From positions 1 to 20,748 of the forward strand of contig JAJZWH010000008.1 in the NCBI GenBank assembly GCA_021846765.1: a stretch of DNA of 20,748 nt. The letters are read 5' to 3'. The notes under the pieces were generated by a model. It saw nothing but the letters and a program-made list of their open reading frames with translations. It was not told the origin of the DNA and searched no databases. Each line of letters starts with the position of its first letter. The first letter of the stretch is position 1. Origin of the DNA: a bacterium (GTDB lineage Bacteria; Patescibacteriota; Saccharimonadia; Saccharimonadales; UBA4665). Shown here piece after piece: positions 1 to 6,125 of this stretch. A program made the position numbers and the translations under genes.

Positions 1-66
1 CCCGGCCTACATTTTACTAAACCAGAGCAGGCATTATTAACAATAACACCAATCTTGACGACTTAA
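1..66 (+). CDS. possible 3' end of an unidentified gene (partial)
   Basis: Frame 1 is open from the window edge to a TAA at 64-66. It encodes 21 residues beginning PGLHFTKPEQ and ending ILTT. The composition is protein-like, but the fragment is too short to assign to a family. It could equally be a chance open stretch, since nothing upstream is visible. Confidence 0.25.
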   Translation, partial: PGLHFTKPEQALLTITPILTT

Positions 67-119
67 CTGGGGTGGTTATGTCGAACTGAGGTTAATAATA
101 TTAAAGAGTTAAATTATAC

Positions 120-150
120 CAAACTAAAAGAGGCCTATTTAATGACCTCT
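120..150 (-). terminator. hairpin with T-rich tail (orphan tRNA-type terminator)
   Basis: On the minus strand AGAGGTC pairs with GGCCTCT (7 bp with one U-G, 8-nt loop) and is followed by TTTTAGTTT. It lies just downstream of a CCA-like remnant at 164-169, in the same arrangement as the tRNA-Gly terminator at 1707-1734. It therefore looks like the terminator of a lost or truncated tRNA gene. Confidence 0.45.
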
Positions 151-169
151 GTATCCGAACAAGTGGTGC
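146..169. repeat. left copy of 24-bp direct repeat (tRNA 3'-end flank remnant)
   Basis: The copy consists of CCTCTGTATC, a variable tetranucleotide CGAA, then CAAGTGGTGC. The copy at 1731-1754 has TGTG at the centre and is otherwise identical, giving 21 of 24 matching bases in the same orientation. At the right copy this sequence is the acceptor end (GCACCA on the minus strand) and immediate 3' flank of tRNA-Gly. At the left copy no T-arm or remaining tRNA body is recognisable, so it is a remnant. Confidence 0.6.
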
Positions 170-190
170 CCCCTATCGGTCGTGTTTAGA

Positions 191-337
191 GTGGAATGCT
201 ATAAAAGTATCGTTAGTTTCTCTAAAGAGATAGATATTGCCAGAGATATGCTAGGTGAGTATTTTTCAAGGTTTGGCGCCGCCAGCTATGTGAGCGAATA
301 TTATACTGGTAAAAGTTCAGCCTGGGATAACTTGTAA
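191..337 (+). CDS. possible short or truncated ORF, unknown
   Basis: A GTG at 191 opens a 48-codon frame ending at TAA 335-337. It contains segments such as SKEIDIARDMLGEYFSRFG and ends SSAWDNL. The frame is also open upstream to about 146, through the repeat copy, so it may be the 3' piece of a gene cut by a rearrangement. It overlaps the end of the convergent PIN-domain gene by about 37 bp. No ribosome binding site is obvious and I recognise no family. Confidence 0.25.
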   Translation: MECYKSIVSFSKEIDIARDMLGEYFSRFGAASYVSEYYTGKSSAWDNL

Positions 338-702
338 GCTAATTTTTTGTCAAAAGTAAGCAGTGGCTGAGCATTGTTTAGTTCAGCATATGTAGCTGCA
401 CAGCAATCAGCAAAAGAAACTGCTGGGTTCTCTGTATACACAGGAATCACCGCGCTTATAAGTTCCCTGTTGCAGTTGATTTGATTGAGCGAACTGATCA
501 AATTTAAGCAAGATGCAATAAAATATCTTTCTTGTTTGTAGATTCGCTCCAGTACGTAAACCACTTCCATAAGGGTAGTATCAGCAATATGGTAATTGCC
601 AGTATTACTTAGTAATTCGTGTACGGCTTGCGCTTGCTCTGGAATATCTTGTAATAACCACCGCAAGATACAGCATGCATCAAGACTAGCGGTTCTTACC
701 AT
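301..702 (-). CDS. vapC: PIN-domain ribonuclease toxin (VapC-like)
   Basis: This is probably the toxin of a type II toxin-antitoxin pair, a Mg2+-dependent RNase. From the start used here (133 residues) the PIN acidic residues are visible: Asp8 in SLDACCILRWLLQD, Glu46 in MEVVYVLE, Asp99 in SFADCCAATYAEL and Asp118 in LLTFDKKL. That is the full set expected of an active enzyme. An ATG 15 bp further upstream (717) is in frame, but the ATG at 702 has a GAGG six bases before it and begins the PIN fold directly, so I prefer it. The gene overlaps the antitoxin stop by 17 bp, which implies translational coupling and one mRNA. Substrate specificity (tRNA or other RNA) cannot be read from the sequence. 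Confidence 0.85.
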   Translation of the reverse strand: MVRTASLDACCILRWLLQDIPEQAQAVHELLSNTGNYHIADTTLMEVVYVLERIYKQERYFIASCLNLISSLNQINCNRELISAVIPVYTENPAVSFADCCAATYAELNNAQPLLTFDKKLAYKLSQAELLPV

Positions 703-973
703 ACTTATCCTCAACATAAGCGGCTAAACCATCACCGCTTTTATATTCTTCAGCTATTTTACGTAACTTTGTCGGAGTAAATCCCTTTTTCTTTAAGTCG
801 ACCTGTAGTTGTGCTCGAATATCGTCAATTGTTGGCGGAATTTGAATATTAACCTGTCCATTAATTCCTTGGGTAATACTAACTCTGGCTCCAGCCTTTA
901 GATTCATTTTATCTCTAATTTTAGCCGGTAAAGTTATTTGACCCTTTGATGTAACAGTTGAATAAAACGTCAT
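686..973 (-). CDS. vapB: AbrB/MazE-fold antitoxin of the VapBC-type pair
   Basis: This 95-residue protein carries an N-terminal SpoVT-AbrB swapped-hairpin DNA-binding domain (about residues 5-45), with the signature TVTSKGQITLPAKIRDKM. The charged C-terminal tail (about 50-95, including FTPTKLRKIAEEYKSGDGL) is where such antitoxins bind their toxin. An in-frame ATG at 1009 lies inside the predicted promoter (-35 at 1004-1009), so the start at 973 is preferred. With the -10 hexamer ending 8 bases before this ATG, the transcript would be nearly leaderless. The toxin follows with overlapping frames. Autoregulation is likely, because an inverted-repeat operator sits across the promoter at 992-1037. 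Confidence 0.85.
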   Translation of the reverse strand: MTFYSTVTSKGQITLPAKIRDKMNLKAGARVSITQGINGQVNIQIPPTIDDIRAQLQVDLKKKGFTPTKLRKIAEEYKSGDGLAAYVEDKYGKNR

Positions 974-980
974 GAATAGA

Positions 981-1009
981 AGTTTATCAAACGTAATACC
1001 TATTGTCAA
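981..1009 (-). promoter_or_regulatory. promoter of the toxin-antitoxin operon
   Basis: On the minus strand a perfect TTGACA (1004-1009) is followed by a 17-bp spacer and TAAACT (981-986). The predicted transcription start falls at about 974-975, directly at the antitoxin ATG. Confidence 0.7.
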
Positions 1010-1037
1010 TGTATTACGGTTATTATTAAGTAATACG
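992..1037. promoter_or_regulatory. three-half-site operator (GTAATAC) over the toxin-antitoxin promoter
   Basis: The heptamer GTAATAC occurs at 993-999, inverted at 1011-1017, and again direct at 1030-1036, with start-to-start spacing of 18 and 19 bp. The first two form a perfect 8-bp inverted repeat (CGTAATAC / GTATTACG) around the -35 box. Placement and symmetry fit a binding site for the AbrB-fold antitoxin or the VapBC complex. The third site points toward the divergent CYTH gene. Confidence 0.65.
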
Positions 1038-1049
1038 TTCTTGAATTTG

Positions 1050-1077
1050 TTAGATTAATTCTTTTGGTTATTATAAA
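1050..1077 (+). promoter_or_regulatory. candidate promoter of the CYTH gene
   Basis: TATAAA at 1072-1077 is preceded, with a 16-bp spacer, by a weak -35-like TTAGAT (1050-1055). The start codon follows at 1102, with AGGA a few bases before it. Confidence 0.4.
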
Positions 1078-1101
1078 CTAAATAAACGAACAGGAATATA
1101 C

Positions 1102-1638
1102 ATGAGCACGAATATAGAATTTGAAGGTAAAGTATTAGAAATTAACGAGAAAAATATATTAAAGAAACTTGGTGAACAAAAAGCTAAATTTATTGGTGAA
1201 TACACTCAAAAAAGATATGTTTTTAACACTATCCCATTCAGCGAAAACAGATGGGTTAGACTACGTAGTAACGGAGAAAAAACAACACTGGCGGTAAAAG
1301 AAATAGGAGATGACAGTGTAAGCGGCACAAGCGAGTGGGAGATTAATGTTTCAGACTTTGAAGAGACTTTAGAAATATTAAAAAAGATTGGCATAAAGCC
1401 TAAGGGTTATCAAGAGAATAGACGTATAGAGTACTTAATGAATAATTGCCAAATAACATTGGATTTTTGGCCAAAAATACCCGTTTACCTAGAGATTGAG
1501 GGTAAAAATGAAAGTGAGGTTTATGATTGTGCCGAGAAACTCGGTATCGATAAAAAAGATATTACAGGCATGAATACAACAAAAATTTATAAAAAGTATG
1601 GGATAGATTTAGACAGGATTGAGGACCTAAGGTTCTAG
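1102..1638 (+). CDS. CYTH-domain protein (CyaB / triphosphate tunnel metalloenzyme family)
   Basis: The 178 residues cover one CYTH domain almost end to end. The family hallmark ExExK is present as Glu6-Phe-Glu8-Gly-Lys10. Basic and acidic tunnel residues follow: Arg53 and Arg55 in RWVRLRS, Lys66 in LAVKE, Glu78/Glu80 in SEWEI, Arg107-Arg108, Asp121 in TLDFWP, and Glu131/Glu133 in YLEIEG. These line the tunnel that binds a triphosphate and divalent metal in class IV adenylyl cyclases and related triphosphatases. The actual substrate (ATP, thiamine triphosphate, tripolyphosphate or another) is not predictable from the sequence. The ATG has AGGA upstream. The gene diverges from the toxin-antitoxin pair across a shared 128-bp regulatory spacer and lies inside the repeat-bracketed islet. 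Confidence 0.85.
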   Translation: MSTNIEFEGKVLEINEKNILKKLGEQKAKFIGEYTQKRYVFNTIPFSENRWVRLRSNGEKTTLAVKEIGDDSVSGTSEWEINVSDFEETLEILKKIGIKPKGYQENRRIEYLMNNCQITLDFWPKIPVYLEIEGKNESEVYDCAEKLGIDKKDITGMNTTKIYKKYGIDLDRIEDLRF

Positions 1639-1706
1639 GAAATACAGTATTTTTACCTCAGATATAGTAACGAGACTCTAAAGATTATTAAGAAGTAATT
1701 GCAAGC

Positions 1707-1734
1707 CAAAAAAATAAGAAGCCGACTTGGCCTC
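1707..1734 (-). terminator. intrinsic terminator of the tRNA-Ala/Phe/Gly unit
   Basis: On the minus strand GAGGCC and GGCTTC form a 6-bp stem (one G-U) with loop AAGTC, followed by TTATTTTTTT. It starts 15 bases after the tRNA-Gly CCA. It is close enough to the end of the convergent CYTH gene to limit read-through between them. Confidence 0.7.
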
Positions 1735-1754
1735 TGTATCTGTGCAAGTGGTGC
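1731..1754. repeat. right copy of 24-bp direct repeat (tRNA-Gly 3' end and flank)
   Basis: Matches 146-169 at 21 of 24 positions, with all differences in the central tetranucleotide. It contains the last bases of the tRNA-Gly acceptor strand, the discriminator and CCA, then the flank up to the terminator stem. The two copies bracket the toxin-antitoxin and CYTH genes, an interval of about 1.6 kb. Confidence 0.6.
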
Positions 1755-1825
1755 GGGTAAAGGGACTCTAACCCTTGGCCTCGTCCTTGGCAAGGACGCG
1801 CTCTAAACAACTGAGCTATACCCGC
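1749..1825 (-). tRNA. tRNA-Gly (anticodon GCC)
   Basis: Complete cloverleaf, 77 nt including an encoded CCA. The acceptor is GCGGGTA/TACCCGC with discriminator A, and the anticodon stem is CGTCC/GGACG with loop TTGCCAA. The elbow is odd. The D-loop reads AGTTGTTTA (G18 then U19 instead of GG) and the T-loop reads TTAGAGT (A at position 56 instead of C). The normally near-invariant G19-C56 tertiary pair is therefore replaced by a potential U19-A56 pair. It is last in the Ala-Phe-Gly cluster. Confidence 0.95.
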
Positions 1826-1867
1826 ACAATATAAATTATTCTAGCAAATCTTATCTATTATTAACAA

Positions 1868-1943
1868 TGGTGGCGCCTCCCAGACTCGAACTGGGGACAC
1901 AAGGCTCTTCAGGCCTCTGCTCTACCAACTGAGCTAAAGCGCC
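1868..1943 (-). tRNA. tRNA-Phe (anticodon GAA)
   Basis: 76 nt with encoded CCA. The acceptor is GGCGCTT/AGGCGCC (one G-U), the anticodon loop CTGAAGA, and the T-loop the standard TTCGAGT. It is the middle gene of the cluster, 11 bp after tRNA-Ala and 42 bp before tRNA-Gly. Confidence 0.95.
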
Positions 1944-1954
1944 ATATTGTTAAT

Positions 1955-2031
1955 TGGTGGAGCATATCGGATTCGAACCGATGACCTCTTGGCTGCCAGC
2001 CAAACGCTCTAACCAACTGAGCTAATGCCCC
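1955..2031 (-). tRNA. tRNA-Ala (anticodon GGC)
   Basis: 77 nt with encoded CCA. The acceptor is GGGGCAT/ATGCTCC, the anticodon loop CTGGCAG, the D-loop AGTTGGTTA and the T-loop TTCGAAT. It is the first gene of the cluster, behind the promoter at 2047-2074. Confidence 0.95.
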
Positions 2032-2046
2032 GACTAAACTTAACTA

Positions 2047-2074
2047 ATAATATCAGCTATAACCTTGAGTTCAA
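2047..2074 (-). promoter_or_regulatory. promoter of the tRNA-Ala/Phe/Gly cluster
   Basis: TTGAAC (2069-2074), 16-bp spacer, TATTAT (2047-2052) on the minus strand, 15 bases before the tRNA-Ala 5' end. Confidence 0.5.
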
Positions 2075-2143
2075 GTTTCTTTTTATAATTCTTAAATAAT
2101 AAAGCTAAAATAAAATATTAAATCTGACAATATATTAAGCAGC

Positions 2144-2225
2144 GTGCGCGCCCACCCTAGGCTCTTTTTATTTTAACTAATATTTTTGTTTTTTAGTATT
2201 TACTTAAGAGCCGTGGCGCACGGCT
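2144..2225. other. large stem-loop in the ligA-tRNA spacer
   Basis: Three segments at 2144-2149 (GTGCGC), 2153-2155 (CAC) and 2160-2166 (GGCTCTT) pair with the uninterrupted stretch 2206-2221, giving 16 bp with bulges on one side only and an AT-rich loop of about 39 nt. The right arm can instead fold locally as AGCCGTG / CACGGCT (2209-2215 with 2219-2225, triloop), so two exclusive folds exist. It lies just downstream of the ligA stop and could be a transcription end, an mRNA 3' stabiliser or a small structured RNA. No classic U-tract follows the compact hairpin on the minus strand. Confidence 0.5.
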
Positions 2226-2254
2226 ACCTTCCAAATATATCATAACGTTTCTGC

Positions 2255-4273
2255 TTAATTAGTCAATATATGTAAAAAATTAGTTTCATCTATTATTGGG
2301 GTTTTTAATAATTTTGCTTTAGCTATTTTACTAGAACCTGGCTTTTCTCCAATCACTAAATAATTTGTGTCCTTGCCTACGCTAGATTGAAAAGTTCCAC
2401 CAAGCATTCTAATAGCATCTGCTGCCTCATCTCTAGATATATTATTCAACGTGCCACTGATCACAAAATTAACTCCACTAAGCTTTCCGTTAGTTTTGGT
2501 AACTATTTTTGGCCACACTCCAGCATCTTTAAATTTTTGTAATAACTGTATATTTATCGGCTCGGCAAAGTATTCTACTATAGCCTCAGCAACGACTTGA
2601 CCAACACCATCAACCCTGGCAAGATCATCAGCATTAGCTTGAATTAAAGCCTCTAAGGTATTGAATGAATTAGCCAAATCAATGGCTGTCTGTACTCCTA
2701 CATTACGAATACCAAGACCATACACAAAACGAGCTAAAGACGGGTTCCTTTTTTGGTTAATAGCTTCAACTAATTTACTGGCAGATATATCCGCAAAACG
2801 ATCTAAGTTCTTTAATTGATCTATACTAAGAGAATATAGATCGGCAGGATCATTAATAAGCTGTGCATCTAATAAAGCTATCACGTTTTTCTCTCCCAAT
2901 CCTTCTATATCTAAAGCTTCCTTGGAAGCAAAGTGCTGTATTTGTTTCCAAGTTCTAGAAGGACAATTTTTATTAGGACAGCGCCAGATAGCTTCATCTA
3001 TTTTTTGTTTAACCAGTCTGGTTCCACATTCTGGACAATTCGTCGGCATAACAAATTCTTTTTCTAAGCCCAGGCGAAGCTGAGGTAAAGATTGGACAAC
3101 TTCAGGAATAATATCTCCTGCTTTATGAACTATAACACTATCATTAATCCTGATATCTTTGCGCTTAATTTCACCTTCATTATGTAGGGTAGCCATCTGA
3201 ACTTTGCTTCCCGCTATAATGACCGGATCTAATACAGCTACTGGGGTAGCTGATCCTGTTCGTCCAATTGATACTATTATATCTTTGATCTTAGTCGTGG
3301 CCTGTTCTGCAGCATATTTAAAAGCTATAGCTCCTCGTGGCGCCTTGCCAATTACACCCAATAAGTCAAAGATTTGTCGATCGTTAATCTTAATCACTAA
3401 TCCGTCAGTATTAAACTGTAAATCCAATCGTTTATTTTCCCATTCTCTAGCAAAACTAAATACATCATTTATATTTAGAAAAACTTGAGCCATTTTATTA
3501 ACACCAAACCCCAGATTGGCTAAGGATCTATAAGCAAAATCGTTAGTTGGTACGTCGCTAGAATCTTCTCTCAATAAATCGTATGCTCTAAAATGCAAAG
3601 CACGTTCACCTACTAAGTGAGGATTAAGTTGACGGATGGTCCCGGCAGCCGTATTTCTTGGATTGGCAAATAAAGCTAAACCGGTAGTAGCTCTTTGCTG
3701 GTTCAATTTTTCAAAATCTAGCTTATACATAACAATCTCACCTCTAACCTCAGTTAAACCATTAAGAAACTGGGTATACCCTGGAGCGGAACGTAGCGAC
3801 AAAGGTATAGATTCAATAGTACGAATATTGGCCGTTACGTCTTCTCCAACAAAACCATCACCTCTAGTTAAACCACGCTGCAAGATCCCATCTTGATAGA
3901 TTAACTCGCAAGCCAATCCATCCATTTTTATATCGGTAAAAAAAGTCAATTCTTGGTCAGGTGCAAGCTTGCTGATTCGTTCAACCCAAGTCTGCATTTC
4001 CTCTAGACTAAAAACATCATTTAAACTAAGCATACGAGTTCGATGTTCTACAGATTCAAATCCCGGTAATATACTTCCAGCCACTCGCTGAGTTGGGCTG
4101 TCTGGTTGGATTAGATCTGGATAGAGTGCTTCTAACTGGGCTAATTCGTGCTTTAAACTATCGGCAGCTTCTTCGCTCATTATTGACTCGTTAAGAACAT
4201 GATAGTGATAACGATAATCATTAATAGTTTGTCTTAGCTTATCTATTCGTTTACTAGCCTGAATCTTATCCAT
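2255..4273 (-). CDS. ligA: NAD+-dependent DNA ligase LigA
   Basis: Seals nicks during replication and repair by transferring AMP from NAD+ to a lysine and then to the DNA 5' phosphate. At 672 residues it is the usual length. Domain order: Ia (about 1-65); nucleotidyltransferase with the KxDG motif at Lys116-Met-Asp-Gly119, Arg-Gly-Glu at 177-179 and DGLVIK at 290-295; OB fold; a four-cysteine zinc finger (Cys413, 416, 432, 437); helix-hairpin-helix region (about 450-585); and BRCT (about 597-672). In domain Ia, alignment to the E. coli sequence from memory puts Glu33 at Asp32 and Ala36 at Tyr35, residues that bind the NMN half of NAD+, while Tyr22, His23 and Asp36 have counterparts. It is the last gene of the lemA operon, 3 bp after the membrane protein gene. 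Confidence 0.98.
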   Translation of the reverse strand: MDKIQASKRIDKLRQTINDYRYHYHVLNESIMSEEAADSLKHELAQLEALYPDLIQPDSPTQRVAGSILPGFESVEHRTRMLSLNDVFSLEEMQTWVERISKLAPDQELTFFTDIKMDGLACELIYQDGILQRGLTRGDGFVGEDVTANIRTIESIPLSLRSAPGYTQFLNGLTEVRGEIVMYKLDFEKLNQQRATTGLALFANPRNTAAGTIRQLNPHLVGERALHFRAYDLLREDSSDVPTNDFAYRSLANLGFGVNKMAQVFLNINDVFSFAREWENKRLDLQFNTDGLVIKINDRQIFDLLGVIGKAPRGAIAFKYAAEQATTKIKDIIVSIGRTGSATPVAVLDPVIIAGSKVQMATLHNEGEIKRKDIRINDSVIVHKAGDIIPEVVQSLPQLRLGLEKEFVMPTNCPECGTRLVKQKIDEAIWRCPNKNCPSRTWKQIQHFASKEALDIEGLGEKNVIALLDAQLINDPADLYSLSIDQLKNLDRFADISASKLVEAINQKRNPSLARFVYGLGIRNVGVQTAIDLANSFNTLEALIQANADDLARVDGVGQVVAEAIVEYFAEPINIQLLQKFKDAGVWPKIVTKTNGKLSGVNFVISGTLNNISRDEAADAIRMLGGTFQSSVGKDTNYLVIGEKPGSSKIAKAKLLKTPIIDETNFLHILTN

Positions 4274-4276
4274 TAA

Positions 4277-5221
4277 CTACTCCAGTAATTCTCGATATAG
4301 ATTATAGATATAGCTGTGAGCTATGGCTAAAAAAACTAGCGATAAAACTAAGAATATCCATTGAGCTGCCGGAGCAACAAAAATAATGAAAGGTAATAGT
4401 ACTGTCGAAGATACAATCAACATAGCCAATGGCAAATAAAATAAACGCAATATGATTGGCCAGCGGCGTTTACGGACTAACTCTTTAGCTGATCGTAAAG
4501 CTTTAAAAGGAGTCATATCTGGTAGAGTAACAATGTACAGAGCAAATATTGAACTAGATAACCAAAAAACGGTCAAAGCAGATAGCGCCAATGCTAATAG
4601 GGCAAAACCTGCCTGTTCAAAGAACGTAACAGCTATACTGTTATTAATTGCGGTCACATATAAATAAATTCCAGCTAGCATAGGTAAAAGCTCTAGACCA
4701 ATTAATAAAAAGATACCGAAAAAGGGAATAATTGGATACATTCCCTTGTAATAAGCATCTCTAACTCGAATCTTAACCGAATTAGAAGAAGTTCTCAAAG
4801 CCCAAATGATAGCCAAGCTGACCATAATAACAGCTATTAATTGATAGCCATAACCACCTCCACTCCCCGAACTATTGGTGCCGGCTGATAATAATAAGAG
4901 AGCATAGACTGTGTATCCACTAGAGATTTGTTTATATCGACCGTGTAATAATCCACTAAGTTGTTGGTTTAGGCTAGTAACGTTTAATCCACCTCTCAAA
5001 CCTTGGACCACTACTACATCAAAAATTCCATAAATTAAAATTATTCCTATAAACACCCATCTATAGCGACAAAGAATTATTAGTGAAGTTTTGGTTAATT
5101 GCCAAACATCGGGCAGCCTATGTCTTGGCTTAACTGTAATATCTAATTTATTATCGACACTCTTAGTGTTAGATTGTTTTTTGCTAGTTGGCTTGTTTGG
5201 TTTTGACACAGTCTTAGGCAT
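4277..5221 (-). CDS. polytopic membrane protein, unknown function
   Basis: This protein of 314 residues has a Lys/Ser/Thr-rich cytoplasmic N-terminus (about 1-50), then about six hydrophobic segments: a first near residues 55-75, a Gly/Ser-rich stretch near 125-135, and long helices to the end. The C-terminal part, with PFKALRSAKELVRKRRWPII between hydrophobic segments, resembles the membrane domain found in glycerophosphodiester phosphodiesterases and DUF975-like proteins. That resemblance is an impression, not a search result. An ATG at 5260 would overlap htpX by 47 bp. The ATG at 5221 overlaps the htpX stop by only 8 bp (ATGCCTAA) and is preferred as a coupled start. It sits between htpX and ligA in one transcription unit. 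Confidence 0.7.
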   Translation of the reverse strand: MPKTVSKPNKPTSKKQSNTKSVDNKLDITVKPRHRLPDVWQLTKTSLIILCRYRWVFIGIILIYGIFDVVVVQGLRGGLNVTSLNQQLSGLLHGRYKQISSGYTVYALLLLSAGTNSSGSGGGYGYQLIAVIMVSLAIIWALRTSSNSVKIRVRDAYYKGMYPIIPFFGIFLLIGLELLPMLAGIYLYVTAINNSIAVTFFEQAGFALLALALSALTVFWLSSSIFALYIVTLPDMTPFKALRSAKELVRKRRWPIILRLFYLPLAMLIVSSTVLLPFIIFVAPAAQWIFLVLSLVFLAIAHSYIYNLYRELLE

Positions 5222-6095
5222 GACTATCCATCGACTCCAGTCTTTTAATCCTTTCTGCAATTGGAGGATGAGTACTAAACAAACCTGTTATACTATGTGC
5301 TTTGAGTGGGTTAGCAAAGAAAAAATGAGCCGTTGCAGTGTTTTGTCTTTTTAGTGTACTACCGGTATTAGAAATTTTACGTAAGGCAGAAGCTAAGCCT
5401 TCAGGATAACGAGTAGTTAAAGCACCAGTTGCATCAGCTAAATATTCTCTTTGTCGAGATACGGCCATCTGAATTAAAAACGCTACTAATGGAGCCAAAA
5501 TAGCTGCACCAATACCAATAAATAAAGCTATCTGATTTTCTTCGCTTTGTTTGCCGCTCCTAAAAAAACTCAATCTCAACAAAATATCTGCCAATAGTGA
5601 AATCACTGCAGTTAATCCAAAGGCTATCAAGCTAACTCGGCTGTCATAATTTTTAATATGGCTCATCTCATGAGCAAAAACTCCTTGCAGTTCATCTTCG
5701 TTCATTATGTCCAATAAACCAGAGGTAGCGCAAACAGCACTATGCTGAGGATCACGACCAGTAGCAAAGGCATTAGGCGCGGGATCATTCATTATATATA
5801 CCTTAGGCATTGGTAATCCATCAGTAATCGAAAGGTTTTCTATTGTTTCCCAAAGTTTTGGATTATCGCTTTTTTGTATTTGTTTAGCTCCATTAATTGC
5901 CAAGCTCATACGCATACCCATAAAATAGCTAATGGCTACATAAATTAGACCACCTATTACTACGCCAATTAAAATATCTGGGCTACCGCCTGCATAGATT
6001 TGGACAAAAAGATCAGCTAAAGCGACAATAATTAACAAAAAGATAACCATAATTAATATCGATTTTCTTTTGTTGCGGGCAATTTCTGAATACAT
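5214..6095 (-). CDS. htpX: HtpX-type membrane zinc metalloprotease (M48B)
   Basis: Integral membrane endoprotease that degrades misfolded membrane proteins. Its 293 residues match the length of characterised HtpX. Two N-terminal membrane segments (about 13-33 and 40-62) precede the catalytic domain. The zinc motif HEMSH is at 142-146 (ligands His142 and His146, catalytic Glu143), and the third ligand Glu217 lies in SRQREYLADATGAL. Two further hydrophobic segments lie at about 155-175 and 188-212. The C-terminus has the family THPP motif (FSTHPPIAERIKRLE). The gene follows lemA by 30 bp, a pairing common in many bacteria, and overlaps the next membrane gene. Confidence 0.95.
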   Translation of the reverse strand: MYSEIARNKRKSILIMVIFLLIIVALADLFVQIYAGGSPDILIGVVIGGLIYVAISYFMGMRMSLAINGAKQIQKSDNPKLWETIENLSITDGLPMPKVYIMNDPAPNAFATGRDPQHSAVCATSGLLDIMNEDELQGVFAHEMSHIKNYDSRVSLIAFGLTAVISLLADILLRLSFFRSGKQSEENQIALFIGIGAAILAPLVAFLIQMAVSRQREYLADATGALTTRYPEGLASALRKISNTGSTLKRQNTATAHFFFANPLKAHSITGLFSTHPPIAERIKRLESMDSHA

Positions 6096-6125
6096 AACCT
6101 TATTACACCTTGCTATTTACTTACT

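Larger units (their letters stand above)
67..300. other. left-edge spacer without a confident gene
   Basis: Together with 1-66, this is the only stretch of about 300 bases without a confidently called gene. It holds a hairpin (129-150), a remnant of a tRNA 3' end plus flank (146-169), and a short open frame (191-337), each listed separately. The mosaic of fragments looks like the edge of an inserted or decayed segment rather than a regulatory region of one gene. Confidence 0.5.

Noticed and set aside
974..1009. Upstream ATG at 1009 as start of the antitoxin
   Set aside because: It would place the first codons over the -35/-10 promoter and add 12 residues before the AbrB domain; the ATG at 973 fits better.
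1206..1394. Minus-strand frame of 62 codons inside the CYTH gene
   Set aside because: The plus-strand CYTH frame has full family motifs; the antisense frame is low-complexity Ser/Leu/Phe.
1979..1990. ATGACCTCT in tRNA-Ala, also seen beside the left repeat copy at 142-150
   Set aside because: Only nine bases match and the context differs; treated as chance, not a third repeat copy.
3204..3896. Two plus-strand open frames (3204-3488 and 3636-3896) inside ligA
   Set aside because: Antisense to a complete, well-conserved LigA frame; no ribosome site or recognisable domain.
4452..5354. Plus-strand open frames at 4452-4667 and 5091-5354
   Set aside because: Antisense to the membrane protein and htpX genes; shadows of real coding frames.
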